DNA from: Phycisphaerae bacterium
GTDB lineage: Bacteria > Planctomycetota > Phycisphaerae > UBA1845
Direction: 5' to 3'
DNA: 51,471 bases
Assembly: GCA_029260165.1 (NCBI GenBank)
Contig: JAJDDT010000059.1
Span: 1-51,471, forward strand
A model generated the notes under the pieces. The model was not told the origin of the DNA and did not search any database. It worked only from the letters and a program-made list of their open reading frames with translations. The position numbers and the translations under genes were made by a program. Below, piece by piece: positions 17,032 through 26,449 of this stretch (its first letter is position 1; every line of letters starts with the position of its first letter).

Positions 17032-18522
17032 TTATCGGCGGGTGAACCACTCGCTCAGAATACGGCGCTCAGGACCGGTAACGAAACGTCTGCTGCCGAA
17101 GAAAAGAGCGAGCCAGAGAAGAAGCAACACCAACGCAAGGCGGGAATCAATCGCAATGGCAGGGATCGATAACATCACCGCGACACTGGCTGGTGACGGG
17201 CTGCTGCCATGAAACGTCAGGAGTACAATCGCGAAAACGACGGCGGACATCCCCCCTGCGAACGTTATCCACGCAGCCTGTTCAATGAGGTCATCGCCCG
17301 ACAGGCGAGACAACACAACCGCCACCAGCGACGCCACCAGCAACCCGCCCGCGCACGTCCAGAAAGATCGATGCGATTGCTCCTCGACAGAAAATCGAAT
17401 CTGCACGAAACCAAACGTCGCCAGCGCGCAAAAGGACGCAACGAGCGTGTCAAACGTCTGCGGATCGACGCTGTATTCGGACCTGAACACGCGAAGAAGC
17501 CAGGGTCCGGTCATCGACAACACCACCCCACCCGCCAGAATCGCCAGACATCCGACCCTGGTTCCCGCTTCAAGGCGAACCAGTGCATCGGCTGAACCAT
17601 CCGCCTCCCATGCACGCATCACATGGGCGGACAAGGCTGAACTCAACGCCAACCCGCCCCAAAGGACCAGTTGAGCAAACAACCGTGCCGCATAAAACGC
17701 CCCGGCTGATTCTGTCCCATCCATCCAACTGAGGTACCAAAGCCCACACTGTTGCAACGTCTGCCACGCGAGCATGGTGCCCATCATCCATAGACTGAAC
17801 CGCCACAGTCGGGCATCAGGTCGCGCAGGGCGATGGCGGACCTCGCCGCGAGCACGGATAGCCTTCCTCAATCCCCCGGCGAACCAAATCGCCAGAATCA
17901 AACTCGACACACCATAGCCCGTCAGAACAATCGCCGCGTTGTCGGTCCAGAACCACGCGGTCGCGATCGCAAGAAGGGAATAGCCAACGACCGACGCAAC
18001 GTCCATGACAGCCACCGCGCGAAACATCCGCAGCCCCTTCAACAGGTCCGACACGATGTGAAACACCGTCAATGAAAACGCGCAGCCCGCCACGACGCGT
18101 ATCATTACAATCGACTGCGATTCCGCGATCGGCAAAAACAACGCGATCCGCCCTGCCATCAAAAAAACCGCGAGCGACACAACACCCGCAACGATCATCG
18201 CAACCCGAGTGGCTGATCGAACAAATCCCTGCAACGTCCCCCGGGCTTCGTGCTCGGGTGCATAGCGCATCATCCCCTGCGACAACCCCAGCCCGACCAG
18301 GGGCATCAGGACGTTCGCGACGGTCATGCCAACATTAAGAGCGCCAAACGAGGCGGGTGTCATCAACCACGTCAGCGCAATCCCGCGCACAAACCCGACA
18401 ACACGACCAGCCGAGACCGCCACCACCTGCGCACCCGCGGAAGCTAACAGAGATTGCGCACCAAAAAGCGTCGCTGGAGCGCCAGGATCGGGTAGCGATT
18501 GAGATGGTTGTCCTCTTGTCAC
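17032..18522 (-). CDS. Wzx-like polysaccharide flippase (MVF/MATE-type)
   Basis: 496 residues with about 12 hydrophobic segments, typical of the oligosaccharidyl-lipid flippase family. The N-terminal helix pair (VSAGRVVGFVRGIALTWLM, then FGALNVGMTVANVLMPLVG) is characteristic. It would translocate lipid-linked oligosaccharides across the inner membrane. It begins with GTG at 18522, overlapping the TGA of the upstream SPOR lipoprotein gene in GTGA, a classic coupling arrangement. No glycosyltransferase lies in this operon, so the glycan must be built elsewhere. Confidence 0.85.
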   Translation of the reverse strand: MTRGQPSQSLPDPGAPATLFGAQSLLASAGAQVVAVSAGRVVGFVRGIALTWLMTPASFGALNVGMTVANVLMPLVGLGLSQGMMRYAPEHEARGTLQGFVRSATRVAMIVAGVVSLAVFLMAGRIALFLPIAESQSIVMIRVVAGCAFSLTVFHIVSDLLKGLRMFRAVAVMDVASVVGYSLLAIATAWFWTDNAAIVLTGYGVSSLILAIWFAGGLRKAIRARGEVRHRPARPDARLWRFSLWMMGTMLAWQTLQQCGLWYLSWMDGTESAGAFYAARLFAQLVLWGGLALSSALSAHVMRAWEADGSADALVRLEAGTRVGCLAILAGGVVLSMTGPWLLRVFRSEYSVDPQTFDTLVASFCALATFGFVQIRFSVEEQSHRSFWTCAGGLLVASLVAVVLSRLSGDDLIEQAAWITFAGGMSAVVFAIVLLTFHGSSPSPASVAVMLSIPAIAIDSRLALVLLLLWLALFFGSRRFVTGPERRILSEWFTRR

Positions 18523-19292
18523 GGCACCAGAAACGCATCAGGAACGACAGGCTTGATCCGACGCAGCGCGTTCTCAGCCGATGGAAAATCACGATACCTG
18601 CCCGCAAGCACGATGTATTTCGGATGACGCTGCCCGACGTCGCGCACCACAGCTATGTTCGCATTATTGGATCGCAGCGTCGCCGCCGCCGAATACGCCC
18701 GCTCCGACGTCGAGTAGGCACCGCACTGCACACTGAAATATTGGTGTTTCCATCGCATTTTTTGACGTGCCGACTCCGCGTAAACACCACCCGGAGATTT
18801 TTCCAACAATGTCGTCAACGCCCGCCTCGCCTCCGCAAATCGCCCGCTTCGCAACGCAGCGATCCCCCACCGATAAAAAACCGCTTCGTCCCACCCCACC
18901 GACGCGGATTTCCTGAAATGCTCCAACGCCCGTTGGTAACGACCCTCGTCAAAAAAAAGATGCCCCAACTGCCCATGAATTTTTGCCCCAAGATCCTTCC
19001 TGCCCGATAGCCGCAGGGAATCATGGAAATCACCGCGGGCTGCCACACGATCCCCGGATTTCAACCTCGCCAAACCCCGAAGATAGTACGCCTCAGCCGT
19101 GGCAGGGTGTTGTGGGTGTGCATCGATCACCGCGGACGCATAACGCTCGGTATTCGCGTAATCCGACTGCCGGTAGGATTGATCCGCCTGACGAATCCGG
19201 GCCGCTGCGTCGGCTGGAATCTCAGTACAACCCGTCCCCGCCAACAAGGCTGCCACCGCGCCAATCCAACCCATCCGTGTCGCCGGTCTCAT
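18519..19292 (-). CDS. TPR and SPOR domain lipoprotein
   Basis: 257 residues from the ATG at 19292, preceded by a GAGAGAGGAG ribosome-binding site. The lipobox is LLAGTGC, with a short hydrophobic signal before it. Residues about 30-165 form three to four TPR units; the last 75 residues (HQYFSVQCGAYSTSERA, then YIVLAGRYRDFPSAENAL) are a SPOR domain, which binds denuded glycan strands of septal peptidoglycan in characterised proteins. This suggests a periplasmic peptidoglycan-binding adaptor linked by coupling to the flippase. First gene of the reverse operon; its promoter must lie in the 125-base gap shared with the divergent ligase gene. Confidence 0.85.
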   Translation of the reverse strand: MRPATRMGWIGAVAALLAGTGCTEIPADAAARIRQADQSYRQSDYANTERYASAVIDAHPQHPATAEAYYLRGLARLKSGDRVAARGDFHDSLRLSGRKDLGAKIHGQLGHLFFDEGRYQRALEHFRKSASVGWDEAVFYRWGIAALRSGRFAEARRALTTLLEKSPGGVYAESARQKMRWKHQYFSVQCGAYSTSERAYSAAATLRSNNANIAVVRDVGQRHPKYIVLAGRYRDFPSAENALRRIKPVVPDAFLVP

Positions 19293-19417
19293 GATCAAAC
19301 TCCTCTCTCTGATGGTCGCCGACATTATGGGTCAATCCCAAACGATAGACAAACCAAACCCCCATCCTTTATTCTCATGCGAATCGCCCACGGTACGGGC
19401 GATGGGATGAATGCAAC

Positions 19418-20914
19418 ATGCTGGTCAAGGAACTGATCGAAGCTACGCGCGAGAAGCCTGACGTGATCGCGGTGAGCGACCCCGTCCGTCAACTGACCTA
19501 CAAACGATACGCACAGCTCGCGCGCGTCATACGCGACATCGTCGCAAAAGAAACCACCCACGAACATGTCGGTGTGCTCCTGCCCGCCAGCTCCGCCTTC
19601 GGTGCGACGTTTTTCGGAACACTTTGGGCGGGCAAGGTCGTGGTCCCACTCAATTTCCTCCTAAGCGCGGAAGAACTGGGCGACATCGTCAGGGACGCGG
19701 GACTCGACCTCGTCATCGCAACCAAACATTTCGCCGACCTCGCAGGCACGCTCCCAACACGCACCCTCTTCCTCGAAGACCTCCCACTCCGCCGGAAACT
19801 GGTCATGTCAGCTTTTCGAATACTGCCTGATCCCCCGGACGTCACACCCGACACGTTGGCGGTCCTGCTCTACACATCAGGCACGTCCGGCAAATGCAAG
19901 GGCGTCGAATTGTCACACAACAACCTCAAAAGCAACTGCGACGCCATCATCCAGGCCGCAGGACTCACCTCCGATGACGCGATTCTGGGTGTTCTGCCCC
20001 CGTTCCATGTGTTTGGCCTCACCGGAAACGTGCTCGTGCCCGTCGTTCGAAAGGCACGCGCGATCATGATCCCGCGATTCAGTCCGATGGCTGTCCTGAA
20101 ATCGCTCCGCAAAGACAAACCGACCGTGTTCATGGCTATCCCGAGCATGTACGGCGCGCTCCTGCGATCCAAATCCGCCAACCCGTCCGATTTCTCGTCC
20201 ACGCGTCTGCTCATCAGCGGAGGTGAACCGCTGCCCGAGCGGATTGGCCAGGGATTCCGCGAGCGATTTCAGATTCCCCTGCTCGAGGGTTATGGCATGA
20301 CCGAGTCGTCGCCCGTGGTGGCGCTCAATTCACCAACATCCCACAAACCAGGATCGGTTGGCCAACCCGTTCCGGGCGTCCCCGTCAAAATCGTCAACGA
20401 CCAGGGCGAGGAACTACCATCAAACACCGACGGCGAAATCCTGATTTCCGGTCCCGGGGTCATGAAAGGCTATCACAATCTCCCCGATGAGACCGCCGCC
20501 GTCCTCGATGCCGATGGCTGGCTTCGCACGGGCGATATTGGCAAAATCGACGAGGCTGGCTTTCTCCACATCACGGGTCGAAAAAAGGAAATGATCATCG
20601 TTGGCGGCGAAAACGTCTTTCCCCGCGAAATCGAAAACGCCATCGAACAACACCCCACCGTCGCCGAATCCGCCGTCATCGGGATTTCCGGCGGCACCCG
20701 GGGTGAAGCACCGGTCGCATTTGTCACGCTCAAACCCGACGCCGAAACGACAGACATCGAATTGCGCGGATTCGTCAGGGAACGGTTGGCTGGTTTCAAG
20801 GTGCCCCGCCAAATTCGCATCGTGGACGAACTACCCCACGGCCCGACCGGAAAAGTGCTCAAGCGGAAGTTGCGGGAGCTGGTGGATTCCCCATCTGAAC
20901 AGAATGTAACCTGA
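19418..20914 (+). CDS. AMP-forming fatty acyl-CoA or acyl-ACP synthetase
   Basis: 498 residues of the ANL adenylating superfamily. The P-loop is YTSGTSGKCKG (about 151-161), followed by the A5 motif EGYGMTESSP, the A7 segment GWLRTGDIG, the A8 hinge GRKKEMIIVGGENVFP, and the catalytic A10 lysine in GPTGKVLKRKL. It activates a carboxylic acid as acyl-adenylate and transfers it to CoA or ACP. Overall wording is closest to long-chain FadD and the synthetase half of Aas. Chain-length preference cannot be read. Divergent from the SPOR lipoprotein operon and followed by a 93-base gap to the Trm112-like gene. Confidence 0.9.
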   Translation: MLVKELIEATREKPDVIAVSDPVRQLTYKRYAQLARVIRDIVAKETTHEHVGVLLPASSAFGATFFGTLWAGKVVVPLNFLLSAEELGDIVRDAGLDLVIATKHFADLAGTLPTRTLFLEDLPLRRKLVMSAFRILPDPPDVTPDTLAVLLYTSGTSGKCKGVELSHNNLKSNCDAIIQAAGLTSDDAILGVLPPFHVFGLTGNVLVPVVRKARAIMIPRFSPMAVLKSLRKDKPTVFMAIPSMYGALLRSKSANPSDFSSTRLLISGGEPLPERIGQGFRERFQIPLLEGYGMTESSPVVALNSPTSHKPGSVGQPVPGVPVKIVNDQGEELPSNTDGEILISGPGVMKGYHNLPDETAAVLDADGWLRTGDIGKIDEAGFLHITGRKKEMIIVGGENVFPREIENAIEQHPTVAESAVIGISGGTRGEAPVAFVTLKPDAETTDIELRGFVRERLAGFKVPRQIRIVDELPHGPTGKVLKRKLRELVDSPSEQNVT

Positions 20915-21007
20915 TGCAAATAAACAGGTTAGGTGTTTCCATCGAGGGTTGCCCCACGCCTGCGTGACCTGTATCATTATCCGGACTCGCAGGAAGGGAG
21001 GTCGCCG

Positions 21008-21223
21008 ATGACGCAGATAGATCAGGAGCTTCTCAAAATTTTGGTCTGCCCAAAGACCAAAGCCCCCTTGATTCAACAGGGGGATTGGCTGTACTCTACC
21101 GACCCGGAGACCCGTCTGCGCTATCCGATCCGCGACGGAATTCCGGTCATGTTGGTTGACGAAGCCGAAACCGTCTCCGATGAAGAATTTCGTCGTGCAA
21201 CAGGTTCGACACCGAAGAGTTAG
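21008..21223 (+). CDS. Trm112-like / UPF0434 small protein
   Basis: 71 residues. The start at 21008 is set by GGAAGGGAGG eight bases ahead. The core [14 protein letters not shown], then [17 protein letters not shown] is the YcaR/Trm112-like zinc-ribbon family, small partner or stabiliser proteins for methyltransferases. Only one cysteine is present, so the zinc ribbon is degenerate, as in many bacterial UPF0434 members. It lies six bases ahead of rpsR and is probably co-transcribed with it. Confidence 0.85.
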   Translation: MTQIDQELLKILVCPKTKAPLIQQGDWLYSTDPETRLRYPIRDGIPVMLVDEAETVSDEEFRRATGSTPKS

Positions 21224-21229
21224 GAAAAA

Positions 21230-21481
21230 ATGGCAGACAGAGACCGCGACAAGAAAAATCGTTACACCAAGACAACACGTCGATTCCCGGAGCGGGACAA
21301 CAAGGATTGGGTCGGGCCTTTGCTCGATTACAAGGAGGTCGAACTTCTCCGCAAGTTCATGACCGCCAGCAGCAAGCTCATGGGCCGCAAGCGTGCGGGG
21401 ACCAGTGCGTATGAACAGCGCTCGTTGCAGCGAGCCATCAAACGTGCCCGTTTCATGGCGCTGCTGCCCTACATCGGCTAG
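21230..21481 (+). CDS. rpsR: 30S ribosomal protein bS18
   Basis: 83 residues. The family core is plain: LLDYKEVELLRKFMTASSKL followed by QRSLQRAIKRARFMALLPYI. It sits on the 30S platform with bS6 and the mRNA exit. The usual neighbour rpsF (bS6) is absent here; the gene instead follows a Trm112-like gene by six bases and ends in a perfect terminator. The basic N-terminal tail (ADRDRDKKNRYTKT) is longer than average. Confidence 0.95.
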   Translation: MADRDRDKKNRYTKTTRRFPERDNKDWVGPLLDYKEVELLRKFMTASSKLMGRKRAGTSAYEQRSLQRAIKRARFMALLPYIG

Positions 21482-21511
21482 AACATCACGGATTCCGAAA
21501 CAAACGGTGTC

Positions 21512-21545
21512 AAAGCGTCGCGCTGTGGTATTGCGCGACGCTTTT
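21512..21545 (+). terminator. Intrinsic terminator after rpsR
   Basis: Perfect 12-base arms AAAGCGTCGCGC (21512-21523) and GCGCGACGCTTT (21533-21544), nine-base loop, followed by a short T run. It separates rpsR from mnmG. Confidence 0.85.
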
Positions 21546-21592
21546 CCGCGCGCAGACTGCGATACCTCGCATGAATAACGATTGATTTATCA

Positions 21593-23452
21593 ATGTCGCA
21601 ATATTCGGTCATTGTCATAGGCGGAGGACACGCCGGCACCGAAGCTGCATGGGCAGCAGCCCGTCTCGGTGCGCCGACAGCCATGGTAACGATGGAATCG
21701 ACCGCCATCGGACGCATGTCGTGCAACCCCGCCATCGGTGGTCTCGGAAAAGGTCACATCGTCCGCGAAATCGATGCCCTCGGTGGATTGATGGGACAGG
21801 TCACCGACGTTGCGGGCATCCAATTCCGCATGTTGAACCGCAGCAAGGGACCCGCCGTCCAGGCACCCCGCGCCCAAACGGACCGCCAGGCCTACGCATG
21901 CGAAGTCCAGCGACGATTGAGCGAAACCCCCAACCTCGACATCATCGAGGGGACCGTCGAATCTCTGACGGTCGTCCCATGCGAAGACGGATCCGACGCG
22001 AGACACCGCGTCACCGGTGTACAGATCAGTGGCGACCGTACGTTGACCGCCCCCTGCGTGATCATCACCACCGGCACGTTTATGCGCGCGCTTATGCACT
22101 GTGGTCAATCCCAAACCCCCGGCGGTCGCGTTGGCGAGTCAGCCTCCAGGGGGCTTAGTGGCCACCTGGAAGGTCTCGGTTTCGAGTTGGGGCGACTCAA
22201 GACCGGCACGCCACCACGCGTACACCGCGATTCGCTCGACCACGACAAGCTCGAACCCCAACCGGGCGATGACGATCCGGTCCCGTTCTCCTACATGACC
22301 GATCGCCTCGATCAAACCCAGATTCACTGTTGGATCACCTACACCAATCACAAAACACATGAACACATTCGCAACAACCTGCACGTCGCACCGATGTACA
22401 GTGGCCAAATCACCTCCGACGGACCACGTTACTGCCCGAGCATCGAGGACAAAGTCGTCCGATTTGCCGACAGACCTCGACACCTGCTGTTCCTGGAACC
22501 CGAGGGTTACGATAGCGAACGCGTCTATTGCAACGGCATCAGCACGTCACTGCCCGCCGAGGTGCAGGAACAATTCATCCGCACCATTCCCGGTCTCCAA
22601 CGCGCCAAAATCCTCCAGCCAGGCTACGCCGTCGAATACGATTTCATCCCGACCCACCAGACCAAACGCACCCTGGAAACCAAAATCGTTTCGGGGTTGT
22701 ACCTGGCCGGTCAGATATGTGGAACCAGTGGCTACGAGGAGGCAGCCGCCCAGGGTTTGATCGCCGGCGTGAATGCGGTGCACGCCCTCAACAACAGGGA
22801 ACCGTTCGTCCTCGGACGTGACCAGGCCTACATCGGTGTGCTGATCGACGACCTCATCACAAAACCACCGACCGAGCCTTATCGCATGTTTACCTCGCGC
22901 GCAGAGTATCGCCTGCACCTGCGACATGACAACGCCGATCAGCGACTGACGAGCATTGGCCGGGACACCGGTCTGGTCGACGACCTGCGATTCAGCGCGT
23001 TCCAAAACAAACTACAGGAAATCAGCTACCTCAAATCCCGCGTGAACAGGATTCGCCATCATGGCAAAACACTCGACGAGTGGATTCGTCAGCCCGACGT
23101 CACAGAAGCGGACTTTCATGCACGTCTTGAAGAGTTAAACCTGAACAGCGTCTCCAGGGAGACTGTCCGACAGGTCATGATTGACGCAAGGTATTCCGGT
23201 TACATCGAGCGTCAAAAACGTCAGATCGAGAAGATGCGGAAAATGGAATCACTGAAAATCCCCACGAACGTTGACTACCAGGGGATCGCCGAGCTTCGTT
23301 TGGAAGCGCGCGAAAAACTCTCGCGCATCAAACCCCAAACGCTCGGACAAGCCTCACGCATCAGCGGCATTAATCCGTCGGACGTCACCATCATCTGGGT
23401 GCACATGAGACACCGCCGGGAAAACGGGCTGATCCCGGGAAAACCGTCGTAA
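21593..23452 (+). CDS. mnmG: tRNA uridine-5-carboxymethylaminomethyl(34) synthesis enzyme MnmG
   Basis: 619 residues, full length. The FAD-binding GGGHAGTEAAWAAARLG is at about 10-26, followed by the signature GRMSCNPAIGGLGKGH and later GYEEAAAQGLIAGVNA and the C-terminal TSRAEYRLHLRHDNAD. With MnmE it installs the cmnm5 group at the wobble uridine of several tRNAs. In many bacteria gidA/mnmG lies beside rsmG and the origin of replication; neither rsmG nor DnaA boxes are seen here. A weak hairpin (GTAATTTCGC at 23449 with GCGAATTAC at 23471) overlaps its end. Confidence 0.96.
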   Translation: MSQYSVIVIGGGHAGTEAAWAAARLGAPTAMVTMESTAIGRMSCNPAIGGLGKGHIVREIDALGGLMGQVTDVAGIQFRMLNRSKGPAVQAPRAQTDRQAYACEVQRRLSETPNLDIIEGTVESLTVVPCEDGSDARHRVTGVQISGDRTLTAPCVIITTGTFMRALMHCGQSQTPGGRVGESASRGLSGHLEGLGFELGRLKTGTPPRVHRDSLDHDKLEPQPGDDDPVPFSYMTDRLDQTQIHCWITYTNHKTHEHIRNNLHVAPMYSGQITSDGPRYCPSIEDKVVRFADRPRHLLFLEPEGYDSERVYCNGISTSLPAEVQEQFIRTIPGLQRAKILQPGYAVEYDFIPTHQTKRTLETKIVSGLYLAGQICGTSGYEEAAAQGLIAGVNAVHALNNREPFVLGRDQAYIGVLIDDLITKPPTEPYRMFTSRAEYRLHLRHDNADQRLTSIGRDTGLVDDLRFSAFQNKLQEISYLKSRVNRIRHHGKTLDEWIRQPDVTEADFHARLEELNLNSVSRETVRQVMIDARYSGYIERQKRQIEKMRKMESLKIPTNVDYQGIAELRLEAREKLSRIKPQTLGQASRISGINPSDVTIIWVHMRHRRENGLIPGKPS

Positions 23453-23633
23453 TTTCGCTGACCCGTCATTGCGAATTACAGAAATTTTCCGTGACGACCA
23501 GAAGAGGTGTTTTTCCCTGATCAAGTCCGGTAAGTTCCGGTGTGACGACACGTTCCAGAAATTGTCAAAACAAGTCACAGGGTAAATTCGCTTGTTACTT
23601 TACGCGAAGTTGGAGAAGCGCGCGAAGAAACCC

Positions 23634-23668
23634 TTGACACGTTAAGTCTACCGTATGTAGGGTATAGA
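23634..23668 (+). promoter_or_regulatory. Possible promoter of the HTH-receiver gene
   Basis: TTGACA at 23634-23639 is followed by two -10-like hexamers, TATGTA at 23654 (14-base spacer) and TATAGA at 23663 (23-base spacer). Neither spacing is ideal, so a regulated promoter whose geometry is altered by a MerR/excisionase-like regulator is possible. Upstream, 23453-23633 holds no gene. Confidence 0.3.
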
Positions 23669-23733
23669 AAACATGGAGGACTTGGGCGGGTTGTGGGGCG
23701 AATAGCGATTTTGGAGCATTTGGAAAGAAAGCA

Positions 23734-24315
23734 ATGATAAACAGCTTCGCGGAAAAAACGGTGTTCACGACAGGCGAGGTCGCGCAGATCTGCAGCATCA
23801 GTCAGCAGACGGTGATCCGGTGTTTTGACAGCGGACGGTTGAAGGGATTCCGGGTACCCGGTTCAAAGTTTCGGAGGATTCCGAAGCAAAACCTTCTCGA
23901 GTTCATGAACACGAACGATATTCCCCTGGACAAACTGGAGACGCAGTCCAAACGGGTGCTGATTATCGACGATGACCACGCGATCGTGGACATGTTATCG
24001 GATCTTCTTCAGCGTGAGCGTAATTACGAAATCAGGGTCGGGCATACCGGTTTTGATGCGGGGTTGATCACGCGCGAATTCATGCCGGATATTATCCTTC
24101 TTGACTTCAAACTGCCCGACATCGACGGGACAGCCGTCTGTCGCAGCATTCGCAACAATCCGCAGCTAAGCCACATTCGCATCATCATGATCAGCGGGGT
24201 GGCCGACCCAGGCGAGGTCGAGTCTCTGCGGGTGGCTGGGGCTGACGCGTTTATCAAGAAGCCGTTTTCGGTGGACGAGGTGCTGGGCAGGATAGCCGAG
24301 CTGGTTGGTCGATAG
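23734..24315 (+). CDS. Excisionase/MerR-type HTH fused to a response-regulator receiver
   Basis: 193 residues. Residues about 10-60 (FTTGEVAQICSISQQTVIRC, then GRLKGFRVPGSKFRRI) are a BldC/excisionase-type winged HTH. Residues 73-193 are a complete receiver: acidic pair at 80-81 (LIIDDDH), phospho-acceptor Asp124 in LLDFKLPDIDG, Ser/Thr at ISG, and the conserved Lys in FIKKPFS. The DNA-binding domain is N-terminal, the reverse of OmpR or NarL regulators. It would bind DNA in response to phosphorylation, probably by the kinase encoded just downstream. Confidence 0.9.
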   Translation: MINSFAEKTVFTTGEVAQICSISQQTVIRCFDSGRLKGFRVPGSKFRRIPKQNLLEFMNTNDIPLDKLETQSKRVLIIDDDHAIVDMLSDLLQRERNYEIRVGHTGFDAGLITREFMPDIILLDFKLPDIDGTAVCRSIRNNPQLSHIRIIMISGVADPGEVESLRVAGADAFIKKPFSVDEVLGRIAELVGR

Positions 24316-24343
24316 TCGACATTTTTTGGAGGTGGAGGGGAGC

Positions 24344-26410
24344 GTGCCTGTCAGGATGGACAAGCTGCGCCACGGTTGGGGTGCGACGGAAAACGGACGT
24401 CGGACGGCGTCTGCGATCCTGGATCACGTCAGTGCCCTGCCCCGACGACCTGATCCCTGGCCTCCGTCGGAAGGATCATCCCAAAAGGACATTCTCGCGC
24501 ATGCGGTCGAGACGGTCGGTTCCCATTCGGGGACCGGACTGACGTTGGCGGATTTTGCCATGTCGGTGCTGCCCGGGCTTCGCGGTGACGCGGACTTCTG
24601 GGCGACCGCGTGCGAACGGGCATCTGTTGCGGACGCGCTTTGCTCGTCGGCGGGTGCGGAAAAGGTGCGTCACCAGGTATTGGCTGCTTCGCTCCTGGAA
24701 AATGTGGGGCAATGTGTTTTGCGGGAGTTTTTGCCGAAGGCATACGCACGCGTGTTGACCATGGCGGAGAACGAGCGTCTGCCGATCCACGCGGCTGAGC
24801 GATTTGTTCTCGGTATTGACCGGGCGGAGGTGGGTCGGATGGTTCTTTCGCACTGGTCGGTGCATCCTGCGATTGTGGATGGTGTGGGGTTGCGTCATCA
24901 CTCGGCGGAGTTGCTTGGCGGGTTGTCGCCACACGCCCGGATTGCAGCGATGCTGCAATTGGCGGAACTCGCTTCGGTGAGCGGGCGATCGCGGCGGGCG
25001 TCGATTTCTGATTTGTGCCGGATTGCCTCGGTGGAACCCGGGGAAATAGACGGTGTGGTCGGTCGGGCACGGGGTGCCTGTGAAACGCTGGCGGACGTTC
25101 TGACGCGTATTCGCAATGGGGACGCAAGGGGAATACCGTCGGTGGAAACGGCGGGTGGGGGTGTTCATCTGACACCGTGGTTGACACCGCTGATGACGTT
25201 TGCGGTTGGCGCATCGCCTTCTGACGCTCCCGGTGCGGTGGTGGGTCGCATTTTGAATTGTCTTGTCGAGGCGATTCCGTTGTCGAAGCTGGTCGTTTTT
25301 TTGATCGACCGGGATCGGCGGTCGTATGTTTGTGCCTCGCGGGCGGAGGGTCGCGACATCGCGGAGCGGTTTGCGATGGTCGGTGATGACAATCCCGGAT
25401 CGGAGATACCAGCCACGTTTCTTGGCGGGCCTCTTTTGTATGCCCCACCCATGGCGGGATCCGTGCGGGATCGGTATCGACACCGGTTTGGCCAGCGGTT
25501 GCCGTTGATGCTGCCGCTGAAACATGGGACGGAACTGGTGGGGGGTGTGTTGCTGGACGAGGATGGTGCGAGTGCGTTGGCGTCTACGATGTCGGTTGAA
25601 TCGGTGCGGCTTGCTGCATCGGTTTTTGCAACAGCGGCCTGGTCGGTGTTGCGTTCCGAATCGGCGGTTCAATCGTTGAGTGCGCTTGCGGGGATACATG
25701 AATCGGTGGTTCGAGGCAGGGAGGAACAGGTTCGCGAGCGGGCGACCTCGATGATTGCGGAGATGGCGGCGGGGGCGGGGCATGAGTTGAACAACCCGTT
25801 GGCAGTGATTTCGGGACGGGCGCAGATGCTCGCCCGATCCGAGGATGGCGCGGGTGCGAAGCAATCGCTCGAGTTGATCCGCGAGCAGTGTGACATTGCG
25901 ACAGGAATCGTGAATGATCTGGTCGCGGTGGCGAAACCCGATCCACCGGTGGCGGGGTTTTCAACATTGGCAGCGGTGTTTTCCGGGGTCGAGCAGCGTT
26001 GGGGGGACCGGTTGGCCGGGGTTGGTGGTCGATTGGTCGTTGTGCCTGCTGATGCTGATGTGCGGGTCTGGGTGGACTCGGGGCATTTGGAGCGCGTTCT
26101 GGACGAACTGATGGCCAACGCGATTGAGTCGATCGCGCAGGAAAACGGGGTTGTGCAAATCAACTCGCGTTCCATGCCTTCCGATGACATGATCGTGATC
26201 GTGATCAGGGACAACGGATATGGAATGTCGGAGGGCGTGCTTGATCGTGCGTTCGATCCATTCTTTTCGCATCAGTTGGCTGGTCGAAGACGTGGACTCG
26301 GGCTGTCGTTGGCTCGGCGTCTTTCGCAAATCAATGGCGGATCACTTTGGCTGGAATCGACCGTGGATGTCGGGACGACCGCGTACCTCGAGCTACCGGC
26401 TCGTGGGTAA
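24344..26410 (+). CDS. HDOD-GAF sensor histidine kinase
   Basis: 688 residues from a GTG at 24344, chosen because GGAGGTGGAGGGGAG lies directly ahead; a TTG at 24305 overlapping the previous gene and an ATG at 24356 are alternatives. Residues about 60-250 resemble an HDOD domain (LLENVGQCVLREFLP, then LSHWSVHPAIVDGV). Residues about 300-440 look like GAF. The kinase core follows: H-box AGAGHELNNPLAVISG (His about 480), N-box LMANAIESI, G1 RDNGYGMSE, F-box FDPFFS and G2 RRGLGLSLA. No membrane segments, so it is a cytoplasmic sensor. It lies 28 bases after the HTH-receiver gene, its likely partner. Strongly G-rich coding strand. Confidence 0.88.
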   Translation: MPVRMDKLRHGWGATENGRRTASAILDHVSALPRRPDPWPPSEGSSQKDILAHAVETVGSHSGTGLTLADFAMSVLPGLRGDADFWATACERASVADALCSSAGAEKVRHQVLAASLLENVGQCVLREFLPKAYARVLTMAENERLPIHAAERFVLGIDRAEVGRMVLSHWSVHPAIVDGVGLRHHSAELLGGLSPHARIAAMLQLAELASVSGRSRRASISDLCRIASVEPGEIDGVVGRARGACETLADVLTRIRNGDARGIPSVETAGGGVHLTPWLTPLMTFAVGASPSDAPGAVVGRILNCLVEAIPLSKLVVFLIDRDRRSYVCASRAEGRDIAERFAMVGDDNPGSEIPATFLGGPLLYAPPMAGSVRDRYRHRFGQRLPLMLPLKHGTELVGGVLLDEDGASALASTMSVESVRLAASVFATAAWSVLRSESAVQSLSALAGIHESVVRGREEQVRERATSMIAEMAAGAGHELNNPLAVISGRAQMLARSEDGAGAKQSLELIREQCDIATGIVNDLVAVAKPDPPVAGFSTLAAVFSGVEQRWGDRLAGVGGRLVVVPADADVRVWVDSGHLERVLDELMANAIESIAQENGVVQINSRSMPSDDMIVIVIRDNGYGMSEGVLDRAFDPFFSHQLAGRRRGLGLSLARRLSQINGGSLWLESTVDVGTTAYLELPARG

Positions 26411-26449
26411 CGGCGGATTCGTCAGCGACACGCGAGAGAAGAATCCCGG

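Noticed and set aside
23453-23733. Possible replication origin next to mnmG at a skew change
   Set aside because: No DnaA-box (TTATCCACA-like) sequences and no dnaA, rsmG, parA or parB nearby. The skew also changes at other points.
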